This document shows, in pieces, positions 15,166 to 23,414 of a DNA stretch of 64,000 nt. The stretch is taken from NCBI GenBank assembly GCA_029259635.1, contig JAJDEU010000039.1:1-64000 (forward strand), written 5' to 3'. Origin of the DNA: Planctomycetota bacterium (GTDB taxonomy: Bacteria > Planctomycetota > UBA1135 > GCA-002686595). Made by a program: the position numbers and the translations under genes. The notes under the pieces were generated by a model. That model ran no database searches. It had not been told where the DNA came from and saw only the letters and a list, made by a program, of their open reading frames with translations. The first letter of the stretch is position 1. Each line of letters begins with the position of its first letter.

Positions 15166-16398
15166 ATGAGGAACGTGCGCGACTACGCCATTATCACGGC
15201 CAGCTATTGGGTCTTCACACTGACCGATGGTGCGCTCCGGATGTTGGTGCTCTTCCACCTGCACGAGCTCGGTTACTCGCCACTTCAGGTCGTCTCCCTG
15301 TTCGTCTTCTACGAGTTCTTCGGGGTCATCACCAATCTGGTCGGCGGCCTGATCGGCGCGCGTTTCGGTCTCAAGAGCACCCTGTTCTCGGGACTCTCTC
15401 TCCAGATCCTGTCCTGCACCGTCCTCGCCCTGATGGCGGGCCAGCTCACCGTGCCGCTGGTAATGGCGGCACAGGCGCTCAGCGGGATTGCCAAGGATCT
15501 GACGAAGATGAGCTCGAAGAGCTACATCAAGCTCGTCGTCCCGGAGTCCGATCGCTCGGGCTTGATGAAGTGGGTGGCCATCCTCACCGGCTCGAAGAAC
15601 GCTCTGAAAGGAATTGGCTTCTTCCTCGGCGGCCTGTTGCTGCAGACCGTCGGCTTTCGCGTGGCCAACCTCTGGATGGCGGCCGCTCTCTTCGTCGTCT
15701 TGGCCGTGTCCGTCTTCCTGCTTCCGAAGGCCGCGGGGAAGTCCGCCGCCAAGGTCGGCGTGCGCCAGCTCATCTCGAAGGACGCTCGCGTCAACTGGCT
15801 GTCTGCGGCTCGCCTGTTTCTCTTCGGCTCAAGAGACGTGTGGTTCGTCTTCGCGCTGCCCATCTTCCTGAGCGCGGAGCTCGGCTGGAGCTTCGCTCAA
15901 TCGGGCAGTTTCCTCGCGGCCTGGGTCGTCGGTTACGGACTCGTCCAAGCGCTGGCCCCGACCTTTGTCGGCGGGCGAGGAAAAACGCGCAGCGCGCCGA
16001 ACGCGAGAGGCGTCACGGTCTGGACCGCGCTGCTTCTCGTTCCACTGGTCGGCCTTGTCTCCCTATTACATTTGGGCGTCGCGCCCGCGGTCTCCCTGAC
16101 TCTCGGACTCACCGCCTTCGGCGTTATCTTCGCGGCCAACAGCGCGGTTCACAGTTTCTTGATCCTGCACTATGCGCACGGCGACCGAGTCGCTCTCAAC
16201 GTCGGGTTCTACTACATGGCGAACGCGGCCGGCCGGCTCGCGGGAACCGTTCTCTCCGGCTTCGTGTTTCAACAAGCCGGAATGGGGAGCTCGGGACTCG
16301 TCGCCTGTCTGTACGTCTCGATCGGTTTCGTGCTGCTCTCGACAGCGCTCTGTTTCCCACTGCGCGCCGCAGAGCGACGGGCAGAAGTCGCGGCCTAG
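15166..16398 (+). CDS. arsJ: Organoarsenical efflux MFS transporter ArsJ
   Basis: A 410-residue major facilitator protein with about twelve predicted helices. The start at 15166 (one base after the GAPDH stop) gives 'MRNVRDYAIITASYWVFTLT', the characteristic ArsJ opening; a longer upstream frame would only cover GAPDH sequence. 'GLIGARFGLKSTL' is the loop 2-3 MFS motif. Arginine and lysine pairs such as 'KMSSKSYIKLV' lie in a loop. ArsJ is known to extrude 1-arseno-3-phosphoglycerate, which falls apart outside into arsenate and 3-phosphoglycerate. A run of nine or more G follows the stop. Confidence 0.9.
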   Translation: MRNVRDYAIITASYWVFTLTDGALRMLVLFHLHELGYSPLQVVSLFVFYEFFGVITNLVGGLIGARFGLKSTLFSGLSLQILSCTVLALMAGQLTVPLVMAAQALSGIAKDLTKMSSKSYIKLVVPESDRSGLMKWVAILTGSKNALKGIGFFLGGLLLQTVGFRVANLWMAAALFVVLAVSVFLLPKAAGKSAAKVGVRQLISKDARVNWLSAARLFLFGSRDVWFVFALPIFLSAELGWSFAQSGSFLAAWVVGYGLVQALAPTFVGGRGKTRSAPNARGVTVWTALLLVPLVGLVSLLHLGVAPAVSLTLGLTAFGVIFAANSAVHSFLILHYAHGDRVALNVGFYYMANAAGRLAGTVLSGFVFQQAGMGSSGLVACLYVSIGFVLLSTALCFPLRAAERRAEVAA

Positions 16399-16511
16399 CT
16401 GCGGGGGGGGGGCGGTTGATTCAAGCCGTCCAGAGCGACTCTCCGAGCACGATCGCCGGCTCTGCCTTTTGGAACTGCCTGCGAGAGCCGAGCGTGGGAT
16501 AGAATGTTTTT

Positions 16512-18887
16512 GTGAATTTGAAACCCGTCTCCTCGGTGTCCGCGTTCTCGGTAGCCCTGCCGCTCTGGCTTTCCACGATTGGCCTTCTCGCCCTCGGTGT
16601 CCTGACGATGGGCTTCTCGCGCGCTCAAGACGAGCGGGTGGACGAACCGACTGGAGAGGCCGAATCGGAGTGGCCCGTCACGGGCGGGGCAGCTCCGGGT
16701 TACGTGCCGGACAGCGCGTGCGCGGAATGCCACGAAGAGCGCTTGCACTCGTTTCAGCATTCACCGATGTCTCAGTCGTTTTTCGCGGCAACACCGGAAT
16801 CGCTGCCGCAGGACTTGACGGAGAGTGCGATCTATCACGAGCCCTCCGGGAACTTTTACGAGATCTTTCAGAGAGAGGGTGAGGTCTTTCAGCGCCGCTG
16901 GAGGATCGGCGCGAAGGGCGAGCGATACGCGGAGTTTGAACGTCGTATCGATTGGGTGATGGGCTCGGGTACGCACGCGCAGACTTACTGTTATCAGACT
17001 CCGTCGGGAGAAATTTTTCAGATGCCGCTCGGCTGGTATCGCGGGCCGGGCTTTGCGATGTCGCCGGGCTACGACTTCAAAGATCACAAGGGCTTTCAAC
17101 GACCGATCTCCAGACGTTGCATGTACTGTCATAACGCTTTCGGTGAGATGCCCAGTGGCAGCGACGAGTATGGCGAGCTGATGCGCTACTCGCCGGAGAC
17201 TCTGCCCGAGGGAATTAGCTGTCAGCGCTGCCACGGACCGGGCGCGGCGCACGCATCGCTCGCCCTCGACCTCGACGCGAGTGATGCGGATATTCGCGCT
17301 GCCATCGTTCATCCGGCGCAAATCGAGCTCGAGCGCTCGAACGACATCTGCTTTCAGTGCCACCTCCAGCCCTCGGCTTCGGTCGAGGACACGGTGCGTC
17401 GACTTGGGCGCGGAACCAACTCTTTCAAGCCCGGCGAGGATTTGCGCGAGTACAACGCTCACTTCGATATCTTCGACGACGAGTCGGTGACCGATCGGTT
17501 CGAGATCAATCACCAAGCCTATCGGATGTTACAGAGCGCTTGTTTCGTGGGCAGTGAGGGGACGATGGGCTGCATCTCCTGTCATAGTCCGCACGACCGC
17601 CCCACGCCGGAGGAGCGACCCGAGTACTATCGGCGCAAGTGTCTTCAGTGTCACGAGCCCGACGCCTGCACCTCCGAGAATCGCTTCGACGAGCATGATG
17701 GCGTGGCGGATGACTGTGCGCGCTGCCACATGCCTGAGCGTCGAACGCAGGACGTCGTGCTCGCGACGGCGACGGAGCACCGCATTCGAAGGGAAGCTGC
17801 ACCGGACTCCTTCCTGGACCCGATTCTTGAAGAGGAGGGATTCAAGACTGCGGGTGCCCTGTTCTTTTTCGATGAGAGCAAGCGCGGGAACTCCGAGAAC
17901 GCTCTCTATCAGGCGATGTTCCAGCTTCGAAACGGGGAGCTGGGCGGATTGGCTCCACTCGCGAATCTGGTTTCGGTCTTGGAGCCGAAGACTGCGGAGC
18001 CTTACATCGACTTAGGCAATGGGTATTTGAGTGCTGGCAGACCAGCGCAGGCTGCAGTGACCTTTGAGCTCTTGACGGTAGAGTTTCCCGATCGGTCGGT
18101 CGGGTGGCGAAGTCTCGCGCAAGCCTTGAACGCGACGGGACGAGTGGGGGAAGCGACCCGCGCGGCGAAGCGAGCGGTAAAGCTTGAACCGAACCATCCG
18201 GACAATCACTTCACTCTTGCGCGAGTTCACGGTGTCGAGCGCTTGAAGCCGGCGCTGGAGAGCTATCGAGATGGGCTCGCCCTCCGGCCCAATGACGACA
18301 AAGCCTTCGGGGAGATGGGCAAGCTCTTGATGGAGCGCGGGCGAGTCGCTCAAGCGGCGGTGAAATTCGAAAACGCGATCGCGGCTTCGCCTAGGAAGAA
18401 AGAGAACTATGACTTTCTGGGGGATGCGCGCGCAGAGCTAGGGCAGTGGGAGCTCGCGCTCGAAGCTTGGGCTCGCGGTTTGGAGTTGGCCGAATACGAC
18501 TCGATCCTCCTGCGCAAATTGGCTTTCGGGTATCTCACGGTAGCGGAGGAGGAGTTGCGCGATCCCAAGGTCGCTCTTGAGTACGCGCGCACTGCGGAGG
18601 TCGTTACGCCGCGCGACGCGGATGTGGCGACGGTGATTGCGCTGGCTCTCGTCGAGCTCGATCAGAACGAGCAAGCGCTGGTCGCAATTCAACGTGCGGA
18701 GGAACTCAGGGCGGACCCAGCGGTCACGCATGGCCTGCGGGCGTTCGTCAGCGAAGGCTTGGGCCGCAAACAGGACGCGGAGAACGCGCGACGCGCTGCT
18801 AGCGAAGCGCAAAAGGATCGCAACCTGGCGAGCGGGGCATTGCGAGACTTTGTGCTGGAGCGGCTGAGCTCCACGAGCACTCGCTAG
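16512..18887 (+). CDS. Heptaheme cytochrome c with TPR domain
   Basis: A 791-residue exported protein starting with GTG at 16512. One N-terminal helix (about residues 15-37, 'LSTIGLLALGVLTMGFSRAQ') is a signal or anchor. Seven CxxCH heme sites follow: CAECH, CMYCH, CQRCH, CFQCH, CISCH, CLQCH and CARCH, all before residue 420. The remaining 350 residues are tetratricopeptide repeats ('AEPYIDLGNGYLSAGRPAQA', 'AFGEMGKLLMERGRVAQAA'). Multiheme-TPR fusions of this kind are common in planctomycetes and verrucomicrobia and are usually periplasmic electron carriers or oxidoreductases of unknown substrate. The short spacer to the next gene (22 bp) suggests co-transcription. Confidence 0.85.
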   Translation: MNLKPVSSVSAFSVALPLWLSTIGLLALGVLTMGFSRAQDERVDEPTGEAESEWPVTGGAAPGYVPDSACAECHEERLHSFQHSPMSQSFFAATPESLPQDLTESAIYHEPSGNFYEIFQREGEVFQRRWRIGAKGERYAEFERRIDWVMGSGTHAQTYCYQTPSGEIFQMPLGWYRGPGFAMSPGYDFKDHKGFQRPISRRCMYCHNAFGEMPSGSDEYGELMRYSPETLPEGISCQRCHGPGAAHASLALDLDASDADIRAAIVHPAQIELERSNDICFQCHLQPSASVEDTVRRLGRGTNSFKPGEDLREYNAHFDIFDDESVTDRFEINHQAYRMLQSACFVGSEGTMGCISCHSPHDRPTPEERPEYYRRKCLQCHEPDACTSENRFDEHDGVADDCARCHMPERRTQDVVLATATEHRIRREAAPDSFLDPILEEEGFKTAGALFFFDESKRGNSENALYQAMFQLRNGELGGLAPLANLVSVLEPKTAEPYIDLGNGYLSAGRPAQAAVTFELLTVEFPDRSVGWRSLAQALNATGRVGEATRAAKRAVKLEPNHPDNHFTLARVHGVERLKPALESYRDGLALRPNDDKAFGEMGKLLMERGRVAQAAVKFENAIAASPRKKENYDFLGDARAELGQWELALEAWARGLELAEYDSILLRKLAFGYLTVAEEELRDPKVALEYARTAEVVTPRDADVATVIALALVELDQNEQALVAIQRAEELRADPAVTHGLRAFVSEGLGRKQDAENARRAASEAQKDRNLASGALRDFVLERLSSTSTR

Positions 18888-18909
18888 CGGAATCGATTAG
18901 AGACTCCAC

Positions 18910-19536
18910 ATGTTCAGAAAATTTTTGGAGATGCCGCTCTCCTATCGAATCGCATTCTTCTGCGGAGCACTGCCACTCTGCTCGGGCGTTTCGGTCTTCG
19001 CGTTGTGGTGTCTCACGCGATGGGATTGGCTGGTGCTCGCAGGCTTCTGGGTAATCGGAGTGGGCCTAATCTTTGTCATGGTCGGGCTTACCGCTCTCTT
19101 AAGGTTTTGGACCTTGTCCGGAAAAGCCGCCTCCCATTCCCAAAGCCACAACCGTTGGGCGACGGCGATATGTCTTGCGACGCTCCTCTCGAACTTTCCT
19201 GCCGCGATCGCCATTGTGGTCGCGGTTTCCTTGATCTTGAGGATGAGCACGGTCTTTGTGCGAAACGAAACGGCTCACACGGTAAATCAAGTTCGAGTCT
19301 TTGGCGGGGGAGTTGACGAGTGGATCGGAGCGGTTCGTCCCGGTGAGGTCGCCGAGGAGTCGTTTTGGATCTGGGAAGAGGGTGTCCTCGAACTGAGCAT
19401 TCAACGGGCCGGCGTCACAGAAAACGAAGTGCTCATTGAACAGGTCGATGAAATTTCGGCGGCTCGGACAACCGTGACGATTCATTCCGACGGTTCCATC
19501 TCCGCAGATTCGAAATTTCCCCACTGGCGAGATTGA
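18910..19536 (+). CDS. Membrane protein of unknown function
   Basis: A 208-residue protein with three predicted membrane helices (about residues 12-32, 37-62 and 84-110) followed by a beta-rich soluble region. That region has 'VFVRNETAHTVNQVRVFGGG' and 'SFWIWEEGVLELSIQRAG', resembling a small extracytoplasmic sandwich domain. I do not recognise a family. It lies 22 bp after the heptaheme TPR cytochrome on the same strand and may be translated from the same message. The first residues 'MFRKFLEMPLSYRIAFF' argue for the annotated ATG. Confidence 0.6.
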   Translation: MFRKFLEMPLSYRIAFFCGALPLCSGVSVFALWCLTRWDWLVLAGFWVIGVGLIFVMVGLTALLRFWTLSGKAASHSQSHNRWATAICLATLLSNFPAAIAIVVAVSLILRMSTVFVRNETAHTVNQVRVFGGGVDEWIGAVRPGEVAEESFWIWEEGVLELSIQRAGVTENEVLIEQVDEISAARTTVTIHSDGSISADSKFPHWRD

Positions 19537-19556
19537 ATCGCCGAACTCCGTCGGTG

Positions 19557-19601
19557 CTCTAGCCGAGACCCGAACGGTCTCGATCTTGGCGACGGCTAGA
19601 G
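19557..19601. terminator. Nested hairpin between convergent genes
   Basis: CTCTAGCC (19557-19564) pairs with GGCTAGAG (19594-19601), enclosing GAGACC-CGAAC-GGTCTC. It stands between convergent genes and touches the stop codon of the HIT gene. It can act in both directions, though no long T-run follows. Confidence 0.5.
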
Positions 19602-20009
19602 TTGGGCCCGAATCTTCACGACCAGCTCTTCGGTTTCACCCGCCTCGAGCGAAGTGGATTTCCACCCGACGCCGAGTCCGCGCTTGCCGAGCTTGGGGAT
19701 GATGTGGAAGTGCACGTGGAAGACGGCTTGGTGCGCGCCCGCTCCGTTGTTTTGGAGCAGGTTGTAGTCCGTGGCCCCGGTAGCGGCGAGAACCGCGCGG
19801 GCGATGCGCGGGAGAACGCGGCCGATGGCGGCGCTCTGGTCATCGGACAGCTCGTGCAAAAAAGCCACGCGCTCTTTGGGGATCACCAGAGTGTGACCGG
19901 GCGAGAGCGGGTTGACGTCGAGGAAGGCGAGGACGTGATCGTCCTCGTAGACGCTGTGGCAGGGAATCTCGCGGTCGAGAATTTTGCCGAAGATGGTGGG
20001 CTCAGGCAT
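19596..20009 (-). CDS. HIT-family nucleotide-binding hydrolase
   Basis: A 137-residue histidine triad protein. 'CHSVYEDDHVLAFLDVNPLSPGH' (shown only in part here as the 'FLDVNPLSPGH' turn) and the triad 'HQAVFHVHFHIIP' are diagnostic of the HINT branch, which cleaves phosphoramidates of purine nucleotides such as adenosine 5'-monophosphoramidate. Length and order match HinT proteins. It is a housekeeping cytosolic enzyme with no obvious link to its neighbours. The next gene upstream on this strand begins 28 bp away from its start. Confidence 0.9.
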   Translation of the reverse strand: MPEPTIFGKILDREIPCHSVYEDDHVLAFLDVNPLSPGHTLVIPKERVAFLHELSDDQSAAIGRVLPRIARAVLAATGATDYNLLQNNGAGAHQAVFHVHFHIIPKLGKRGLGVGWKSTSLEAGETEELVVKIRAQL

Positions 20010-20037
20010 GCGTGCAGTGGAGTCGGGCGCGCCGCGC

Positions 20038-21084
20038 TTAGGGCGCGAGAATGACGGAGATCGGGTTGCTGGCGAAATCGATGGAGTTGAGATCGACGCC
20101 GAGGAAATAGGCGAACTGGATCTCGAGGCCGTACAGACTTGGGTCGTCGATGGGATTCAGGATGAGGCCGCTGGTCGACTGCCCCGAGCCATCGAGGAAG
20201 CCGCGCAGCTTGTTCTTGAAGTAGGGCGCTCCCGGTTGTTTGACGGTCAGGTTGGTGATGGCGTCGAAGTTGATCGGCAGCACGATCGAGCCGATCGGGA
20301 TTCCCGGCGAAGTGCCGGAAGCGCCCCCGAGCAGCCAGTAGTAGTGACCGGCACGCGAAGGACCCGCGTCGAGAAAGAAGTCGGAGGTGCCGCCGGTCGC
20401 GAGCGAGATCGGGTCGCGGGTGGCGAAGAGAGAAGTGCTGCAGTTCGAGTTAAGATTGTGGTCGGCGACGAGAGTGCCGATGAGGTTGATCTGTCCGGTG
20501 ACTCCCGTGTCGGGGTCCGAGACATCGATGATGAGGTCGACCGGGACACGAAACCGCAGGTTCGAGCCCTCCTGGCGGACGACTCCCATACTGATCGTCG
20601 GCAAAGAGCTCGTCCCGGTTAGGTCCACCGTCGACGGCGTTCCGACGAGCGGGACGATGTCCGCGATTCCCGAGAGCGCCGTGACCACGACGTCGGTCGT
20701 GAAGGGGCCGCCGACCGTTCCGAGGAAGGGATTCGAGGAGGGGCTCAGGCGCACGTTGTTGATGTCGATCGTGGCGAGCGGGGGAAGGAAGGGGAGCGGG
20801 TTCGGGACGAACGCGTGCAACCCGCCGACGACGAGGGCATCGCCGGAGACGAGCTTCGCCGTCGAGACCGGATTGCCCTCTTTAGCGAGATCGACGACCA
20901 GGCTTCCGGTGAGTTGAAAGCCCGACGGATTGCCAACGATCGTTCCGAGGCTGGTGGTGCCGCTGAAGCTGAAGTTGGACTCGGCCTGGTTGATCGTGAA
21001 GGCGCAGCTCCCGGTCTGGGCGTGGGCGGGGAGCGCGAAAAGGAGGGCCGCGAACAAGCTGGCGGAGAGTTTCTGTAGGTGCAT
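20038..21084 (-). CDS. Exported protein with a planctomycete-type C-terminal domain
   Basis: A 348-residue protein. The start at 21084 puts a clean signal first ('MHLQKLSASLFAALLFALPAHAQ' region, cleavage after AHA); the longer frame to 21243 has no signal. Residues 30-210 are beta-rich and repetitive ('FTINQAESNFSFSGTTSLG', 'GNPSGFQLTGSLVVDLAKEG') and read like a lipid- or ligand-binding barrel repeat. From about 235, 'DPISLATGGTSDFFLDAGPS' to 'DFASNPISVILAP' resembles a C-terminal domain I recall in many exported planctomycete proteins, possibly a sorting or surface domain. No enzyme motif is visible. Confidence 0.65.
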   Translation of the reverse strand: MHLQKLSASLFAALLFALPAHAQTGSCAFTINQAESNFSFSGTTSLGTIVGNPSGFQLTGSLVVDLAKEGNPVSTAKLVSGDALVVGGLHAFVPNPLPFLPPLATIDINNVRLSPSSNPFLGTVGGPFTTDVVVTALSGIADIVPLVGTPSTVDLTGTSSLPTISMGVVRQEGSNLRFRVPVDLIIDVSDPDTGVTGQINLIGTLVADHNLNSNCSTSLFATRDPISLATGGTSDFFLDAGPSRAGHYYWLLGGASGTSPGIPIGSIVLPINFDAITNLTVKQPGAPYFKNKLRGFLDGSGQSTSGLILNPIDDPSLYGLEIQFAYFLGVDLNSIDFASNPISVILAP

Positions 21085-21229
21085 GTCGGTGTACGGAGCC
21101 GGGACTGAGGGAAGCAGGTGAGAGGAAAGGATAACGTGAGCTCGATCATTTAAGGGGGAGCGGACCATCGAAGCGCGGGTGGCTTGGCGAATTGCGCGGG
21201 ATGGGTGCGCTCTCTTTAGAGAAAGTGCC

Positions 21230-21760
21230 ATGATGAACGGCATGAATAGAACTCCAGCGGTTCTCTGCGCGGTCGTGATCTACGCGGTGGTTCCTTGCTC
21301 CCTGGGTTGTGGGAGTTTTCGCGAGGTGGCTCCTCCGCCGGGGACGTCCGCAAGCCGACCGGAAGTGGAGCGAGCGGTCGTCCGCCGCGAGCTCGAGATC
21401 GGTGGCACGCGCGATTCGAATTGGGTCTCTGCGGGAGAGCGCTGGGCGGCGGATCTCGGCCGCCTGCTGAATGAGCTTCGCGAAGAGTCGCGGGACGACG
21501 CGGTGGTTCTTGGACTCGCCGCGACCATCAACGAGAGCGGCTTGCCGACCGCGAGCTTTCTTCCGCTCCACCATCAGTTGGTGCGCACCTTGCGCGCGGC
21601 GGCCCAGCGACACGGCCTCACGATCCAGACCGGCGTCGTTCCAGGCGCGCCGAACTCCGTACGCCTCGACGGCTTGGTCGTCCCGCGTGTGATCGGAGAG
21701 GTGCGGCCCGGTGACGCGTTCACGCTCAGCTACGAGCTTCGGCTCTCGCGGGAGCTTTAA
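21230..21760 (+). CDS. Small lipoprotein of unknown function
   Basis: A 176-residue protein. The start at 21230 gives a signal with lipobox-like 'VPCSLGC'; another ATG lies 12 bp on, and the longer frame to 21179 lacks support. The mature part has 'WAADLGRLLNELREESRDDA', 'PLHHQLVRTLRAAAQRHGL' and ends in a beta pair 'PGDAFTLSYELRLSREL'. The helix-strand pattern is loosely like LpoB/FlgO-type envelope lipoproteins, but the match is weak. It is divergent from the exported protein gene to its left and convergent with the barrel gene to its right. Confidence 0.5.
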   Translation: MMNGMNRTPAVLCAVVIYAVVPCSLGCGSFREVAPPPGTSASRPEVERAVVRRELEIGGTRDSNWVSAGERWAADLGRLLNELREESRDDAVVLGLAATINESGLPTASFLPLHHQLVRTLRAAAQRHGLTIQTGVVPGAPNSVRLDGLVVPRVIGEVRPGDAFTLSYELRLSREL

Positions 21761-21826
21761 ACGAGAGCGGCGCAAGCCCCACTGATCCGTGGAGCCCGCG
21801 CCGGTCATTCGGTTGCTGGTCTTCGC

Positions 21827-23398
21827 TTAGAACTTCCAGCGGAACTCGACACGCACGCCGGCGATGTCGTCGTCGCCGCTGATGGCACCGACCATGGCGT
21901 CGGCCCGCACAATCCAGCGATGGCTAATCGGCATTTGGAATCGAATGCCCAGTGCTGTCTCAGCACCGGCGACCGTCGACTTGCGACCGTGGCTGTCCTG
22001 AGCTGCGACCTCGATGACGATTTGCTTATCGAGCGCGAACAAGTACTCGAGACCCACCGCGCCACCATAGGCATCGGCGGCGGTATCGGTCAGCTTCGGG
22101 AAGCCGGTCATTCCGTCGGTCTCGAAGTTAATGCCCGTGTTCTTCAGCACGCCGCCGGCTCCTGCGGCTCGCGCCAAGGATTGCGGAGTGTTGATGCCCA
22201 CGAAGAAGTTCGCGTAGGGGACCAGGGTGCTCGGCTTGCTCGTGATCAACGAGTTCTCCACCAGGAGCAAGACGCCGTCGGCGGTTTTCGTCGAGGAGTC
22301 CTGCCCGAAGTTGAAGATCGCGCGGATCGAGTTCGAGAGGATGGCACCGTAGCGCTTCGAGAAAGCGACGGTGAGGTTGTGGTAATCGAGATCGTCGTTG
22401 GTGCCGAAGGCTCGATTGTCATGGGTGATGTGGGTGTAGCCGTAGCCCGCTTCCCAGTAACCCTCATTCGCCTCGATGAATGCGTTGGCTCCGAAGATGG
22501 AGACGTTGTTCTCGCCAACGGCAGCACCTGCCGCCGCGGTCGTGACATCGTCCATTCCCGCGAAGAAGGTCACATCGTAGTTCGAGATGTTGAACCGCTT
22601 GCTGTTGCGTGCGGGGATGGTGACGGCCAAGCCCTGAAAGGCGTCTTCGATCCAGACTCCGTTCTGAACCAGGATCGGCATCAAACCGACCGCGAAGGGG
22701 AGGTCGTAGCGGCTGGCCCGGCCCGTCGCTCCGGACATGATCGCTCCGAAGTCGCCCTCGAAGAAAGCCGCGTCGAGGTTGAAGTCGACGTGCAGGTCCT
22801 GAGCGCTGTCACCCGGGCCGTTCTCTCCGTTGTTGCGAAGGTCGATCTCGGTGATCCGCCCGTTCTTCTCGAAGGGCCGCACGGCAAAGTGCATACGCTC
22901 GGTGGCGGTCAGCTTGACGTCGATGTCGAGGTTGAGCCGGGTCGCGATCGAAGCGTTATCACCCGCGTTGGAGTTGTCGTTGAAGCCAGCGGCCGTCCGC
23001 CAGTCTCCGAAGACCATCAACCAGGGCCAAATCAGGTTCTTATCGCCGAACCAATTGAGACCTTCCTTGAACGGGCCGCGAACGTAGAGCTCGCGACCGA
23101 GCTCGAGCATCGGCCTCTGGGTGACGACCGGCGTTTTTCCGCCGTAGATTTTTTCGTTCTCGACCGGATCGAAGCCCATCGTATTGACGGGGTCCGGAGC
23201 GAAGACGTCCGAGCTGTGCTCGTCGATAATGTGGACTTCCGGCGAGTGGCGGACGTTGTCGTCCGAGGCCTTCACCAGAGAAGCGAGCGAGGGGACGCTC
23301 GGATCGGTCGTGTTCGCGCCGGCAAGCGGAGCGAGGAGGACCATTGTCGAGGAGAGTGCGGTCCAGCTGGACACGCGTGCCATGTTTATCTTGTTCAT
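21827..23398 (-). CDS. Outer-membrane beta-barrel protein next to pentaheme cytochrome
   Basis: A 523-residue exported protein. ATG 23398 follows the ribosome site AAAGGTGG; GTG 23410 is the alternative. After the signal (ending near 'LAPLAGANTTD') come alternating amphipathic strands with many aromatic girdle residues ('YWEAGYGYTHITHDNRAF', 'LVPYANFFVGINTP') and a C-terminal 'VRVEFRWKF', the aromatic-ended last strand that BamA recognises. This marks an outer-membrane barrel of about 18-22 strands. It lies 16 bp after the pentaheme cytochrome gene and so is in its operon. The pair resembles a porin-cytochrome conduit in concept (MtrB-like), but I see no sequence signature that proves it. Confidence 0.7.
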   Translation of the reverse strand: MNKINMARVSSWTALSSTMVLLAPLAGANTTDPSVPSLASLVKASDDNVRHSPEVHIIDEHSSDVFAPDPVNTMGFDPVENEKIYGGKTPVVTQRPMLELGRELYVRGPFKEGLNWFGDKNLIWPWLMVFGDWRTAAGFNDNSNAGDNASIATRLNLDIDVKLTATERMHFAVRPFEKNGRITEIDLRNNGENGPGDSAQDLHVDFNLDAAFFEGDFGAIMSGATGRASRYDLPFAVGLMPILVQNGVWIEDAFQGLAVTIPARNSKRFNISNYDVTFFAGMDDVTTAAAGAAVGENNVSIFGANAFIEANEGYWEAGYGYTHITHDNRAFGTNDDLDYHNLTVAFSKRYGAILSNSIRAIFNFGQDSSTKTADGVLLLVENSLITSKPSTLVPYANFFVGINTPQSLARAAGAGGVLKNTGINFETDGMTGFPKLTDTAADAYGGAVGLEYLFALDKQIVIEVAAQDSHGRKSTVAGAETALGIRFQMPISHRWIVRADAMVGAISGDDDIAGVRVEFRWKF

Positions 23399-23414
23399 GT
23401 GTGGGTCCACCTTT

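Noticed and set aside
13875..15167. A 430-codon minus-strand frame over GAPDH
   Set aside because: GAPDH on the plus strand is unmistakable; the antisense frame is Arg-rich noise.
16399..16415. G-run after arsJ as a regulatory feature
   Set aside because: A long G-run alone, with no paired partner or promoter boxes, gives no basis for a function.
15207..16502. A 431-codon plus-strand frame overlapping arsJ in another frame
   Set aside because: ArsJ has clear MFS helices and motifs; the alternative is Arg/Gly-rich frame-shadow text.
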